Virus record (IMG/VR): IMGVR_UViG_3300020221_000005
Location: 1-64,000 of that record
Strand: one strand, 5' to 3'
Length of the DNA stretch: 64,000 bases
Origin: a virus
Shown here piece after piece: positions 1-8,004 of the stretch (its first letter is position 1; every line of letters starts with the position of its first letter). Made by a program: the position numbers and the translations under genes. The notes below the pieces were generated by a model. That model was not told where the DNA came from. It made no database searches and saw nothing but the letters and a program-made list of their open reading frames with translations.

Positions 1-57
1 GACTCGAAGATGCCTGCCGCCGCGCAAGTCGGACCGCTGGCGGAGATCATGGCGTGA
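1..57 (+). CDS. DUF1552-like protein, C-terminal tail (partial)
   Basis: The open frame from the first base ends at TGA 55-57 and reads DSKMPAAAQVGPLAEIMA. This matches in pattern the end of the full-length DUF1552 protein at 21723-23090 (DKSATQGPLSEILA). The stretch is GC-rich and composition turns AT-rich immediately after the stop. The rest of the gene lies upstream of the window. Inference: a second, diverged DUF1552 gene in the same genome; only 18 residues are visible. Confidence 0.6.
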   Translation, partial: DSKMPAAAQVGPLAEIMA

Positions 58-206
58 GGCTTTGAATCTGACCGGCCTCTGCTGAAAAATGAAATGACAC
101 CCCCTACCTCCACCTATCCCCCATATAACTCAAATCTACGCCCGTTATACCCATTAAATAATAAAAATATAAATCATTACCGTCACATATACAACATATT
201 CACTAT

Positions 207-472
207 CTATTTAACAATCTTAGTTAAATCATCGTTTTCATATAATAATTTACCGTTTCTTATAACTAAAAAATTATCATTTTCTTCTTCAAAATATAAT
301 TAATATTCTGAATCTTTAGATTTCAATTCATCACCACTCGATGCTACCTCAAAATATTTATTATATTTTTTATTATAACCCATAACTTTATATTTGTTAT
401 TTTATCTGCTTCACCTTTTGCCCAATTAACAAATTGGTTATAATCAATCTTACCGCCAACTAATCATATGGT
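207..472 (-). pseudogene. Decayed minus-strand coding remnant
   Basis: On the minus strand, downstream of the ParB-like gene, protein-like stretches appear in two frames: VGGKIDYNQFVNWAKGEADK, then after a frame change YKVMGYNKKYNKYFEVASSG, an in-frame TAA, and FEEENDNFLVIRNGKLLYEN. Composition is hydrophilic and protein-like, unlike random translation of AT-rich DNA. It looks like one gene broken by a frameshift and a stop. No family recognised. Confidence 0.4.
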
Positions 473-485
473 TCTACCTATTTGC

Positions 486-953
486 TTAATAAACAGATAT
501 CACCGTATCTAAATCGTTACTATCCCAAAATTGGACATTCATTTTAAATTTACCCCAAAAATCATTATCTTTATCTAATAAGTTTTTTATAAGAAAAATA
601 GACGAAATTCTGTGTGCACCATCTTGTAATTTGCCATCAACTACAATTATTGGTGGTAAATTTTTCAACGAGGTTGGGTTTTTAATCATATAATCCGCAT
701 ATTCTTTCACCTTTTTAGTTACACCCCAAGAATAGCCATTGTTTTTAACATCATCCAAAACTTCTTTATAATATGGTATTCCATCAATATTATCAACTAT
801 CTGACTTATATTCATCAAATTAGTTTTGATTGGTTTTGAATTTTGTTTAAACACTGCTGGTTTACCAGAAGATTCGCCACTTTTAGGTGGCTTTTCATTC
901 TCATTCAAATACTCTCTTAACGTAGCTCTAATAAATTGTCCCAAATCTTTCAT
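486..953 (-). CDS. ParB/sulfiredoxin-like domain protein with (L/I)xE leader
   Basis: 155 residues. The N-terminus MKDLGQFIRATLREYLNENE resembles the leaders at 10489, 11405 and 36955 and contains LNE, matching the (L/I)xE consensus of T4-type prohead protease sites. The C-terminal half has LPPIIVVDGKLQDGAHRISS, close to the ParB/Srx-type nucleotide-binding motif (DGxHR). Inference: a small internal protein carried in the capsid, with a ParB-like fold of unknown activity. It is the only intact minus-strand gene in the first 17 kb. Confidence 0.6.
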   Translation of the reverse strand: MKDLGQFIRATLREYLNENEKPPKSGESSGKPAVFKQNSKPIKTNLMNISQIVDNIDGIPYYKEVLDDVKNNGYSWGVTKKVKEYADYMIKNPTSLKNLPPIIVVDGKLQDGAHRISSIFLIKNLLDKDNDFWGKFKMNVQFWDSNDLDTVISVY

Positions 954-1236
954 TTGTTTTTCTTTTATATATAAATATTAAATTACTACCCACAAATTTA
1001 ATAATAACCCTTTAATAATAACCCTTTAATAATAACCAAAATTTCTACGATACTGTTGATAAAATTATTCACTATCTGCCTCCCTACCTTATCTAATTCT
1101 TCTCTGCCTTTTCCTAACTAATATCTCTAACTAACTTCTAACCAACTATATCCTATATCTACCACTTCCACGATCTAAGTCAATTATTTATATGTTCTGT
1201 TAACATCTGTTTGTGTCTTGTTATGTTATTCCGCCT
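954..1236. other. Non-coding AC-rich spacer
   Basis: No convincing gene on either strand. The plus strand is rich in A and C (many ctaac/ccaac words) and poor in G, opposite to the G/T-rich sequence after about 1390. Three tandem 14-bp units lie at 997-1037. Confidence 0.6.
997..1037. repeat. Tandem 14-bp repeat, three copies
   Basis: The unit TTTAATAATAACCC occurs at 997-1010, 1011-1024 and (13 of 14 bases) 1025-1037. Function unknown; it begins about 45 bp upstream of the minus-strand ParB-like gene, where its promoter should lie. Confidence 0.85.
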
Positions 1237-1260
1237 CGAGGGGGGGGTACCACCCCCCTC
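1231..1260. repeat. G-run/C-run hairpin, copy 1
   Basis: A CCGCCTCGAG block is followed by a run of eight G, TACCA, and six C then TC. GAGGGGGG can pair with CCCCCCTC. No T tract follows, so it is not a standard terminator on the plus strand. A near-identical copy lies at 1342-1369. Confidence 0.8.
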
Positions 1261-1341
1261 ATACGTCAATATTCTCAAAACAATATTATTCATGTTTATC
1301 CATATGTTGTGTTGACAATTATGTAAAAGATAACGAATGAA

Positions 1342-1375
1342 CCGCCTCGAGGGGGGGTACCACCCCCTCTTTTTT
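1342..1375 (+). terminator. G-run/C-run hairpin, copy 2, terminator-like
   Basis: CCGCCTCGAG is followed by a G run, TACCA and CCCCCTC, then six T (1370-1375). The hairpin plus T tract has intrinsic terminator form on the plus strand, though no plus-strand gene is seen upstream in the window apart from position 1-57. Confidence 0.55.
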
Positions 1376-1389
1376 ATATAATTGTAATG

Positions 1390-1930
1390 TTCACGTGTGA
1401 TTTCACGTATACGTTTTAACTATAGTGTATAAATTATATATGAACCGTGTGAACGTAGTCATCTTTGTTTTATTATATAAGAATATAATAGATCTATAGA
1501 AGCATTATCAAAGCTAAGAGATACGGATGAGGTTGATAAAATAAATAAATATTGACGTTTTCCACACCCATTTTTGTATTTTTCTCCAGATTTTTTTGTA
1601 TATTTTTGTTATTATATTTCGTGTTATATTTTTGTTATTATATTTTGTGATGTGATGTGATGTGATGTGTGATATGAACTGTGTGAGGTTGTGTGATGAG
1701 TGATATTATTTTTTTCATCGTATTTTCAACCCCACTTATTATATATTTGAGAAACTGATATGGTCTTGTGGTATTAGAAATGATTAAGTTGGAGAAAAGA
1801 TGTTAGATATTATTATGATAGTTGATATAACGAATATGGATATGAGTATTGATATATTATTTATTTTTACCGTTGGAGTTTTCGTTTATTAAAGTTTGTT
1901 CACCGTGGGGGTTTTTGCTTATTAAAAGTC
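1390..1930. repeat. GT-rich non-coding block with short tandem repeats
   Basis: No gene seen. It contains a GTGAT pentamer run (about 1645-1673), a duplicated T-rich segment (about 1599-1645), and two copies of an element with the core CCGTKGGRGTTTTYGYTTAT (1869-1895 and 1902-1929). The plus strand is G/T-rich here, the reverse of the skew before 1230. Confidence 0.6.
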
Positions 1931-1947
1931 AAGGTCGACTTACTTTG

Positions 1948-2100
1948 TTAGTCTAGCCTAACATTTTCAGTTCAACCTCGTATTATTAGTCTAGCCTAAC
2001 ATTATTAGGTTAGCCTAACATTTTCAGTTCAACCTCGTATTATTAGTCTAGCCTAACATTATTAGGTTGGTCTAACATTATTAGGTTAGCGTGAGACTAT
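1948..2100. repeat. Iteron-like repeat array, possible origin element
   Basis: The word TAGTCTAGCCTAACATT and its variants TTAGGTTAGCCTAACATT and TTAGGTTGGTCTAACATT recur about five times. A larger unit containing CAGTTCAACCTCGTATTATT repeats with a period near 58 bp. The core TTAGGNTAGCCTAA is partly palindromic. Iterons next to a strand-skew switch and upstream of early genes fit a replication origin or regulator-binding array. Inference only. Confidence 0.6.
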
Positions 2101-2160
2101 TAAGGTAGTCAAATTAACATAGTTAAGTTTTTTTAATAGTGATAATTTATGAACTAATGG

Positions 2161-2273
2161 CGATAACGATAAAGGTATTTGCGCAGGTTTTGGTCCTCTA
2201 CCCTTGGTGCCCTTTCGGGTCGACCTGTCTGGCTATTAGTGTCGCCGCCACTTGTCTATCTGGTTTTACTTAC
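2161..2273 (-). ncRNA. Small structured RNA, family member E1
   Basis: A divergent member of the six-copy family. The minus-strand promoter is TTTACT (2302-2307), 16-nt spacer, TAAACT (2280-2285). The transcript contains a CCCGAAAGGG GNRA hairpin, AAGGGTAGAGGACC, and a 3' segment TGCGCAAATACCTTTATCG shared with other copies. It is longer at its 5' side than E2, E3 and E5. Confidence 0.6.
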
Positions 2274-2375
2274 GGGTACAGTTTATACTGATTTTATAAA
2301 AAGTAAAGAGAATTTTTTATAAAAATAATTTAAGGTATGTGTTTAAGGTATTGGTTGTGGACGTTATGGTGAAGT

Positions 2376-2452
2376 CAGATAACGATAAAGGTATATGGGT
2401 AGGGATTGGTCCCCTACTCTTGACGCCTTGCGGTCGGTCGCATCTTTATTAT
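2376..2452 (-). ncRNA. Small structured RNA, family member E2
   Basis: The minus-strand promoter is TTGACT (2481-2486), 16-nt spacer, TAAAAT (2459-2464). The RNA has three helices seen by eye: closing ATAAAG/CTTTAT, a hairpin around CCGCAAGG with a GCAA tetraloop, and GTAGGG/CCCTAC. The GCAA loop here versus GAAA in other copies keeps the GNRA pattern. Confidence 0.7.
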
Positions 2453-2619
2453 GTGTACATTTTACATAGATTTTATAAAAAGTCAACATTAAAAAGAGAA
2501 TGGAAATTGAATGTGGGGTAGATATTTATGGTTATGTGGAGGGTGATATTGTGGTGGCGGATGAATGGGTGATTATTTATTTATGTAACCGTTTGAGTTT
2601 TAGGAATTTATGAAAGTGG

Positions 2620-2647
2620 TTGACATTTTATAAAGTTGGAATAAGAT
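2620..2647 (+). promoter_or_regulatory. Promoter of 2657 gene
   Basis: TTGACA 2620-2625, 16-nt spacer beginning TTTTATAAAG, TAAGAT 2642-2647, then 9 nt to the ATG. The mRNA is predicted to be essentially leaderless. Confidence 0.8.
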
Positions 2648-2656
2648 ATTTGAACT

Positions 2657-2884
2657 ATGAATAACAAATTAAACACTATGAATAACAAATTGATTAACAA
2701 GGCTGGGTTTGAGGTTGTGCGTGGTCAGCAAGTGACAACCTTTCGGGGTGAGGAGGTTGAGGTGATTGATTGGAGGGCTCCTCACAAGCCATCTAGTTCT
2801 GGCAGGGTAGTGGTTAAGAATGTGAATGATAGTATTCGTGAGTATTTTCCGTCAGTGATTGGGTGTGAGATTGTGGTTGGTTAA
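2657..2884 (+). CDS. Small early protein, unknown function
   Basis: 75 residues, not recognised. The N-terminus repeats itself at DNA level (ATGAATAACAAATT twice), so translation could begin at 2657 or 2681; the promoter spacing favours 2657. The rest (FEVVRGQQVTTFRGEEVEVI) looks like a small beta-rich domain. It is the first gene of the rightward early block and precedes rIIA, which has its own promoter. Confidence 0.65.
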   Translation: MNNKLNTMNNKLINKAGFEVVRGQQVTTFRGEEVEVIDWRAPHKPSSSGRVVVKNVNDSIREYFPSVIGCEIVVG

Positions 2885-2893
2885 AACATACAG

Positions 2894-2921
2894 TTGACAA
2901 ATATAAAAAGTCGGATATTAT
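2894..2921 (+). promoter_or_regulatory. Promoter of rIIA-like gene
   Basis: TTGACA 2894-2899, 16-nt spacer containing ATATAAAAAG, TATTAT 2916-2921, 9 nt to ATG 2931. No Shine-Dalgarno sequence. Confidence 0.85.
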
Positions 2922-2930
2922 TTATTCACT

Positions 2931-5186
2931 ATGATTATTACAGCTAAAGACACTACTGGTTTGGTTACGAACAATCTTGGGAACGAATCTCGTAAGTTGG
3001 GGATTAAGGCGAGTGGTTGGGCGCATTTGTCCACGATTTTGCGGGACAGTTTGTATTCTGACAAGATTTTGGCACCTATACGTGAATATTCGACGAATGC
3101 TATGGATGCTCATGTTGAGGCGGGCAAGCCGACTCGTCCGATTTTGGTAAAGTTACCTAATTTGATAGTTTCTACGTTTGTGGTAAGAGATTATGGAGTT
3201 GGAATGAGTGAGCAGCGAATTTGGGAGGTATTTGCTAATTATGGTGAGTCAACCAAGCGTAGTTCTAATGAACAGACTGGTATGTTAGGGATTGGTTCAA
3301 AGAGTGCGTTTGCGTACACTGATAATTTTACGATTGTGAATTATCATCGTGGGGTTAAGAGTATTTTTATGTGTCACGTCGCTGGTAGTGCGGAGGGTGA
3401 TTTGGTGCGAGTGAGTTGTGAGCCTACTGTTGAGGAAGATGGTTTGGAGATTCAGATTCCGGTGTCGAAGGGTGACGTTTCGTTGTGGGTTGACAAGGCT
3501 AAGACGTTTTTTAGTTATTGGAAAGTGACTCCTATTTTTGAGGGTAACACGGTTGTTATTGAAAAGGACAAGTCTTTATTTGAAGGTGAGACTTGGTATA
3601 TGAGTGAGAAATTGTTATCTCAGTCCAAGACTAAACTTTTGATGGGCAACATTTGTTATGAGGTTGATTCGGAACAGCTTATCAACAAAGAGGATTGCAC
3701 AACTTTTGCAAATTATAATAATTCTATTTACTCGTCGGGCATTGTTTTGAAGGCGGAGATTGGTGATGTGGATGTGGCCGCGAGTCGTGAGGGATTACAA
3801 TATACGGCTAAGACGAAGGCATATTTTGCAAAAGTTATGCCTCAGATTTTGCAACAGTTGACTAATTTGATTCAAAAGGAAATTGATGAGTGCAAGACTA
3901 ATTTTGAAAAGAAGAAATTGGTCAATCGTTTTAGTGATTATCATTCTAAGTATTATCATTTGAGGTTTGTTACGGATAATCTTATTAAGAAACTGGGTGG
4001 TAGCACTTATGATTTGAATTTGTCATCGACGGGGCCATTTGCGAGTTATGATTCTGAGAGCATTGGTCTTGCGGTTACGCGGTATAAAAAGACGCGGCGT
4101 GGGCATCGTCGAGTTCGTGCTTGTGGGCAATTTTCAACTATTGAATGTCAGGATTCCATTAAATATATTAGTGTGAACGACACTGATAAACAGATTTTGA
4201 ATCGTGTGGCGGCATTGATTGAACGTGCTCCGACGACAACGCCTGTAAAGTGGGTTTATGTTTTTAAGGTATTGGACAAAGTTAAATTTAATGCATGGGT
4301 GCGTAAGGTGGGTTTTGATATTCCGTTAATTAAGTTTGATACGTTACCGATTGTAAAGACTTCAGAATTGTATCCTACATCGTCTCAGTCTTATAGTTAC
4401 AATCCCAAGTCTGGCAAGAAGATGTTTTTGTTAGACCGTAAACGTGCTTCTTTGGCGAGGCATAGTTATTCTGATTATTACGTTCCGACGTTGGTTGATA
4501 AGAACGATAAACGGGTGATTTATGTAGAGATAAATCAGTGGCAGATTAACTTTAATGGGCGTGATTATTCGCCGGCGAGTTTTTTGGATTTTCTTACTTA
4601 TTTGGAAACCACCTTTAATATAAAACTTCCTAAAATTATCGCGGTTAGGTCATCGGCGGTCAGCAAGTTAAAAAGTCAATTTGTGAAATTGAATGTGTAT
4701 TTGAAAGAGTTATTTAGTGTGAGTCCTAATCGTGAGAAAATTGTATCGATGTTAAAAGCTGCCTGTGTCAATTACATTGAGATAGGTAGTAATTATGGTT
4801 ATAATTCGGGTGACATAGCGGGTTATATGAATTCCCATAAGTTTCGGCTTTTATTCAAAAACATTCAGACGAGTGAGATTATGGATTCGGAGAGTATTTT
4901 CTCTAAACTGAGAGAGATTATTTTTAATTCTTCAGACAGTAGAGAGCTTAAAACTTATCGTGAGGTTTTGTTAAATTTTGTATCTAACATTAAAAATTGT
5001 GAAAAAGAGATTGACGATTATAAGTCTATGGTGACATCTTTATTGAAACAGTTTAACAAGCGTTATCCGGTTTTGTGTATGATTGATGACCGTTTTATTG
5101 GAAAAAATAAAGATGAATCATACAGTAAAAATTTGGTAGAATATGTGAATTTCGTGGATGGTAACGAAAAGTTAGTAGTGAGTTAA
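2931..5186 (+). CDS. rIIA: rIIA-like GHKL ATPase
   Basis: 751 residues, close to T4 rIIA in size and layout. GHKL ATP-binding motifs are clear: N box REYSTNAMDAH (51-61), G1 RDYGVGM (86-92) and glycine-rich GMLGIGSKSAF (117-127). T4 rIIA is a membrane-associated protein acting with rIIB in exclusion of superinfecting or resident phage; the exact mechanism is unsettled. The rIIB-like gene follows, and a strong hairpin separates the two. The start is fixed by the promoter 9 nt upstream. Confidence 0.92.
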   Translation: MIITAKDTTGLVTNNLGNESRKLGIKASGWAHLSTILRDSLYSDKILAPIREYSTNAMDAHVEAGKPTRPILVKLPNLIVSTFVVRDYGVGMSEQRIWEVFANYGESTKRSSNEQTGMLGIGSKSAFAYTDNFTIVNYHRGVKSIFMCHVAGSAEGDLVRVSCEPTVEEDGLEIQIPVSKGDVSLWVDKAKTFFSYWKVTPIFEGNTVVIEKDKSLFEGETWYMSEKLLSQSKTKLLMGNICYEVDSEQLINKEDCTTFANYNNSIYSSGIVLKAEIGDVDVAASREGLQYTAKTKAYFAKVMPQILQQLTNLIQKEIDECKTNFEKKKLVNRFSDYHSKYYHLRFVTDNLIKKLGGSTYDLNLSSTGPFASYDSESIGLAVTRYKKTRRGHRRVRACGQFSTIECQDSIKYISVNDTDKQILNRVAALIERAPTTTPVKWVYVFKVLDKVKFNAWVRKVGFDIPLIKFDTLPIVKTSELYPTSSQSYSYNPKSGKKMFLLDRKRASLARHSYSDYYVPTLVDKNDKRVIYVEINQWQINFNGRDYSPASFLDFLTYLETTFNIKLPKIIAVRSSAVSKLKSQFVKLNVYLKELFSVSPNREKIVSMLKAACVNYIEIGSNYGYNSGDIAGYMNSHKFRLLFKNIQTSEIMDSESIFSKLREIIFNSSDSRELKTYREVLLNFVSNIKNCEKEIDDYKSMVTSLLKQFNKRYPVLCMIDDRFIGKNKDESYSKNLVEYVNFVDGNEKLVVS

Positions 5187-5197
5187 TATCATAGTAT

Positions 5198-5233
5198 AAC
5201 GGCGGAGAGAGAACCATCTTTCTCTCCGCCGTT
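5198..5233. terminator. Strong GC hairpin between rIIA and rIIB
   Basis: AACGGCGGAGAGA pairs perfectly with TCTCTCCGCCGTT around a short loop. On the plus strand A-rich sequence follows rather than a T tract, so it may attenuate or protect the rIIA 3' end; on the minus strand the flank is also short in T. Confidence 0.7.
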
Positions 5234-5243
5234 AAAAATAAGG

Positions 5244-5271
5244 TTGACAACGAGTAAATTTTTGATAAAGT
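5244..5271 (+). promoter_or_regulatory. Promoter of rIIB-like gene
   Basis: TTGACA 5244-5249, 16-nt spacer, TAAAGT 5266-5271. Unlike most promoters here it leaves a leader of about 29 nt containing three ATTAAAC words before ATG 5307. Confidence 0.7.
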
Positions 5272-5306
5272 AAAAAGTAGATTAAACATTAAACATTAAA
5301 CAACAA

Positions 5307-6287
5307 ATGAAAATTCCGTATATTATTACTTCTACGTCTATTACTGCGGTGATTAACGGTAAAACTTATGTGACGGATAAGACTCATAAGGAATATGAGG
5401 CTATTAAGGCGATGTTGGTGTCGGATTCTGTTGAAGTTGACAAGCTGGTTGAATTATTTGATATTACTTCGACGGTTAATCGTTATTGTGAAGGTAAGAT
5501 TTTGGTTAAACATGGTTTGGTATCTTACAATGATGTTCCAGTGGATAATTATGTGACTAAGAAAATTCTTCAATTTATGGATGAGAAGTTGCCGGTTGAA
5601 CCTATTGTGAATTTTTTGAATAGATTGATGAAGAATCCGAGTCGGCGAGCGGTTTCTGAGCTTTACACGTTTTTGGAGCATAAGAATATGCCGTTGACTC
5701 CTGATGGTTATTTTTTGGCATACAAGGGTGTGCAAACGGATTATTGGTCTAAGCACGCGAATCTTTCGACGAGAGTGATTCGTGGAAAAGTTGATAGTTC
5801 TGGTCGGCTTAACAACGCGGTGGGTGAAGTGATTGAAGTTGAACGTAACAATGTTTGTGATGATGCTTCGGTTGGTTGTGGAGAGGGCATTCACGCGGGT
5901 AGTTTGAAGTATGCTAATGATTGGGCGACTTCGGATGGGCGTTTAATGATTGTTAAGATTGACCCGGCCGATGTGGTTAGTGTGCCTACCGATTGTTCGT
6001 GTCAGAAACTTAGGACGTGTAAGTATGAAGTGGTGGCCGAACAGGTTGACAGAAGTGCGTTAAGTGATACTATGACTCCTGAAGATAAAAATCGTGTTCA
6101 GGCAACATCTAATAATGCAGAGTTCTCGACTGATGACTCATCCCTTAAATCGGAAGAATATGACCGTGGTTATTCTGCGGGTGAAAAAGACGCACAGTTG
6201 GGATTAGATTGTATTGATGAATTGTTGACGGATAGTGACTATCGAGATGGATATATTGATGGTTATAACGACTGTGATCCAATGTAG
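5307..6287 (+). CDS. rIIB: rIIB-like protein
   Basis: 326 residues. The segment PVEPIVNFLNRLMKNPSRRA and the following LTPDGYFLAYKGV are hallmarks of phage rIIB-like proteins. The middle region has several Cys (NVCDDASVGC, CSCQKLRTC). The C-terminal tail SEEYDRGYSAGEKDA and YRDGYIDGYNDC is acidic and repetitive and not part of T4 rIIB as I know it. Placed directly after rIIA, as in T4-like phages. Confidence 0.88.
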   Translation: MKIPYIITSTSITAVINGKTYVTDKTHKEYEAIKAMLVSDSVEVDKLVELFDITSTVNRYCEGKILVKHGLVSYNDVPVDNYVTKKILQFMDEKLPVEPIVNFLNRLMKNPSRRAVSELYTFLEHKNMPLTPDGYFLAYKGVQTDYWSKHANLSTRVIRGKVDSSGRLNNAVGEVIEVERNNVCDDASVGCGEGIHAGSLKYANDWATSDGRLMIVKIDPADVVSVPTDCSCQKLRTCKYEVVAEQVDRSALSDTMTPEDKNRVQATSNNAEFSTDDSSLKSEEYDRGYSAGEKDAQLGLDCIDELLTDSDYRDGYIDGYNDCDPM

Positions 6288-6304
6288 TATAAACAAAACA
6301 TAAT

Positions 6305-6381
6305 GCGAGCCTGGTGATACATGGGGAGCACATCGGTCGTCCAGATCGAAGGGGAAGGTTTAAATCCTTCGGCTCGCTCCA
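6305..6381 (+). tRNA. tRNA-Gly(TCC)-like, unusual anticodon loop
   Basis: Full cloverleaf: acceptor GCGAGCC/GGCTCGC (7 bp), D stem GTG/CAC, anticodon stem TCGGT/ATCGA, T stem GAAGG/CCTTC, encoded CCA. The 7-nt anticodon loop is CGTCCAG, giving TCC at positions 34-36 but G instead of the near-universal T at position 33; the first and last loop bases could also pair. The T loop TTTAAAT also departs from TTCRANY. The fold is secure, the decoding is not. Confidence 0.7.
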
Positions 6382-6393
6382 AAACAAAAATAT

Positions 6394-6537
6394 ATGGGAA
6401 AAAGTTATAAAGCTAATAGTAAATACGAGAAGTATAAGAAGAATGGTAGTAATAAAAAGAATAATGGAAAACGACACGAACGTGAAGAAAATGAAAAGTT
6501 CGACTGGCGTAAGTCATTAGATAATTCTCAAGACTAA
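6394..6537 (+). CDS. Small basic protein
   Basis: 47 residues, MGKSYKANSKYEKYKKNG and onward, very rich in Lys, Asn and Arg, with an acidic patch EREENEKFDW near the end. It starts 12 nt after the tRNA and ends 16 nt before the next gene, so it fits the gene order well. Not recognised; charge suggests nucleic-acid contact. Confidence 0.6.
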   Translation: MGKSYKANSKYEKYKKNGSNKKNNGKRHEREENEKFDWRKSLDNSQD

Positions 6538-6553
6538 TTTAACATATATTTAT

Positions 6554-7114
6554 ATGGGAACACGAAGTATTACGCGGGTTTTAGATGAATCAAACAATGT
6601 GATTCTAACCATGTATCGACAAATGGATGGTTATTTAGAAGGACACGGTGTCGAACTTGTTAAATTTTTGAAAGATTTCAAGATAACCAACGGAATTGAA
6701 ACCAACGTGGCGGCAAAAACTGCTAATGGAGTTGGTTGTTTAGCGGCTCAATTAGTGGGTCATTTTAAGACTGGTGTTGGCGGAATCTATCTTGTTCCGA
6801 CGTCTGCCGAAGAAGAAGAATACAATTATACCATCCGAGTTTTGGATGAGATGGTGACTCTTACCTATACACGAGGAGATGAGAGTGGAACTTTACTTCC
6901 GGTCAATGCTGATAAGATTGATAACTTTCAACAAGTGGTTGAGTTTTTATATCCGGACAAATATTTTGAGAATCAATGGCGTAAAATTCTAGTTATTTCT
7001 CGTGACGATCGGCACATAACTGGATTTGATTTAAAGAATAATAATCAGGTAAAACGTTTTCTTTTAGAAAAAGTTTTTGGTGGAGAAGACAAAGTGTTTG
7101 CATCTAGTAAATAA
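6554..7114 (+). CDS. Conserved phage protein starting MGTRS
   Basis: 186 residues. The opening MGTRSITRVLDESN and MYRQMDGYLEGHGVELVKFL belong to a widespread family of phage and bacterial hypothetical proteins with the pattern MGTRS...YRQ.DGY..GHG. Function not known to me. The C-terminal third is Lys/Asn rich. A downstream zinc-ribbon gene starts 4 nt after the stop, suggesting an operon. Confidence 0.75.
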   Translation: MGTRSITRVLDESNNVILTMYRQMDGYLEGHGVELVKFLKDFKITNGIETNVAAKTANGVGCLAAQLVGHFKTGVGGIYLVPTSAEEEEYNYTIRVLDEMVTLTYTRGDESGTLLPVNADKIDNFQQVVEFLYPDKYFENQWRKILVISRDDRHITGFDLKNNNQVKRFLLEKVFGGEDKVFASSK

Positions 7115-7118
7115 AAGT

Positions 7119-7310
7119 ATGATAAAGTGTAAATGTTACAAGTGTGGTAAGGAAGAAGTGTTTGAAGATCATAAACAAGCCTGGATGGCTGGTTGGGATT
7201 TTCTAAGTGATGGTAAAATGATTTGTGGCGACTGTTCGTCAATGTCTTTTTCTAAAGATAATCTTCTTTCGAAAACCGCTAATAAAAAATATGAAAACTC
7301 CGAAGAATAA
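7119..7310 (+). CDS. Small zinc-ribbon protein
   Basis: 63 residues. Two cysteine pairs, CYKCG (residues 5-9) and CGDC, spaced by about 27 residues, make a typical zinc ribbon. Start chosen at 7119 because the longer in-frame start at 7077 would overlap the preceding gene by 38 bases. It overlaps the next gene by 20 bases. Confidence 0.65.
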   Translation: MIKCKCYKCGKEEVFEDHKQAWMAGWDFLSDGKMICGDCSSMSFSKDNLLSKTANKKYENSEE

Positions 7311-7653
7311 ATCAAATATAAATAAGATATTCGTACCTTTTACTGGTACGATAGATCAATTATTGAATCACGTTGACAAAATTGATCCTACTCAAGTTGA
7401 AAATGTAGTGGTTAATCATACTGAAGACGTTTTTTTGGATGATAAAACCGCAATTGAAATAATTAAAAGTGAATTGAACTGTGAAAAACAACAGGCGATG
7501 GAGATCTTAAATCAAATTAAACTTGAAGAAATATCTAAAACTCTTAATGATTTAGTTGAAGAAGGTTTGGTAGAAATTAGTGAGTATGACAAAAATGGCG
7601 AACCACTATATTCTTTAACTGAAGCTGGAAAGTTGTTCTCTAAAAAAAAATAA
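7291..7653 (+). CDS. Protein with C-terminal winged-helix-like segment
   Basis: 120 residues from ATG 7291; the upstream in-frame start at 7225 lies fully inside the previous gene. The C-terminal LNDLVEEGLVEISEYDKNGE followed by PLYSLTEAGKLF is typical of the wing of small winged-helix DNA-binding domains. The N-terminal part (IDQLLNHVDKIDPTQVENVV) is not recognised. Possible early transcription regulator. Confidence 0.6.
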   Translation: MKTPKNKSNINKIFVPFTGTIDQLLNHVDKIDPTQVENVVVNHTEDVFLDDKTAIEIIKSELNCEKQQAMEILNQIKLEEISKTLNDLVEEGLVEISEYDKNGEPLYSLTEAGKLFSKKK

Positions 7654-7668
7654 TTAACAAAAATAAAT

Positions 7669-8004
7669 ATGATTGATGGAAATAATGTTACACTTGAAGT
7701 GGTAAAAGATTCTAAAACAGTTATTAAACGTGGTCCTGGCCGGCCTAAGACCAAAATGACACTTAAACGAGTAGTTTTATTGAATGGCAAACCAGTAGGG
7801 CGTGGTCGACCCGGTAAAACGAGTTGTTCTAATCGAACGGTAGTGTTTATTCCTATAAATGAAACCTATAACGAGTCTGTTCATGGTGTTGGTAAGAAGT
7901 ATATTTCAGGTTTGAATCAATATACGCATCAAATTAAACGGGTTGATTTGAATAACTTTACAAAATTAACTAAAATGACAAACAAAACTATGGTCGAGGC
8001 GTAA
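7669..8004 (+). CDS. AT-hook DNA-binding protein
   Basis: 111 residues with two AT-hook cores, RGPGRPKTK (about 21-29) and GRGRPGK (about 44-50), that bind the minor groove of AT-rich DNA. In an AT-rich genome it could act in nucleoid organisation or early promoter control. It closes the 6394-8004 run and is followed by a strong terminator. Confidence 0.7.
   Translation: MIDGNNVTLEVVKDSKTVIKRGPGRPKTKMTLKRVVLLNGKPVGRGRPGKTSCSNRTVVFIPINETYNESVHGVGKKYISGLNQYTHQIKRVDLNNFTKLTKMTNKTMVEA

Noticed and set aside
94-303. 69-codon plus-strand ORF
   Set aside because: Low-complexity Pro/Tyr/Asn translation of AT-rich DNA over a decayed minus-strand gene; no promoter or start context.
1948-2100. CRISPR array candidate
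   Set aside because: Repeats are short, partly palindromic and directly adjoining; spacing segments are themselves repeated, which fits iterons, not spacers.
2339-2521. 60-codon plus-strand ORF
   Set aside because: Lies antisense across small RNA E2 and its promoter; the same sequence in other copies is not open.
5454-5894. 146-codon minus-strand ORF inside rIIB
   Set aside because: Antisense shadow of the rIIB coding frame.
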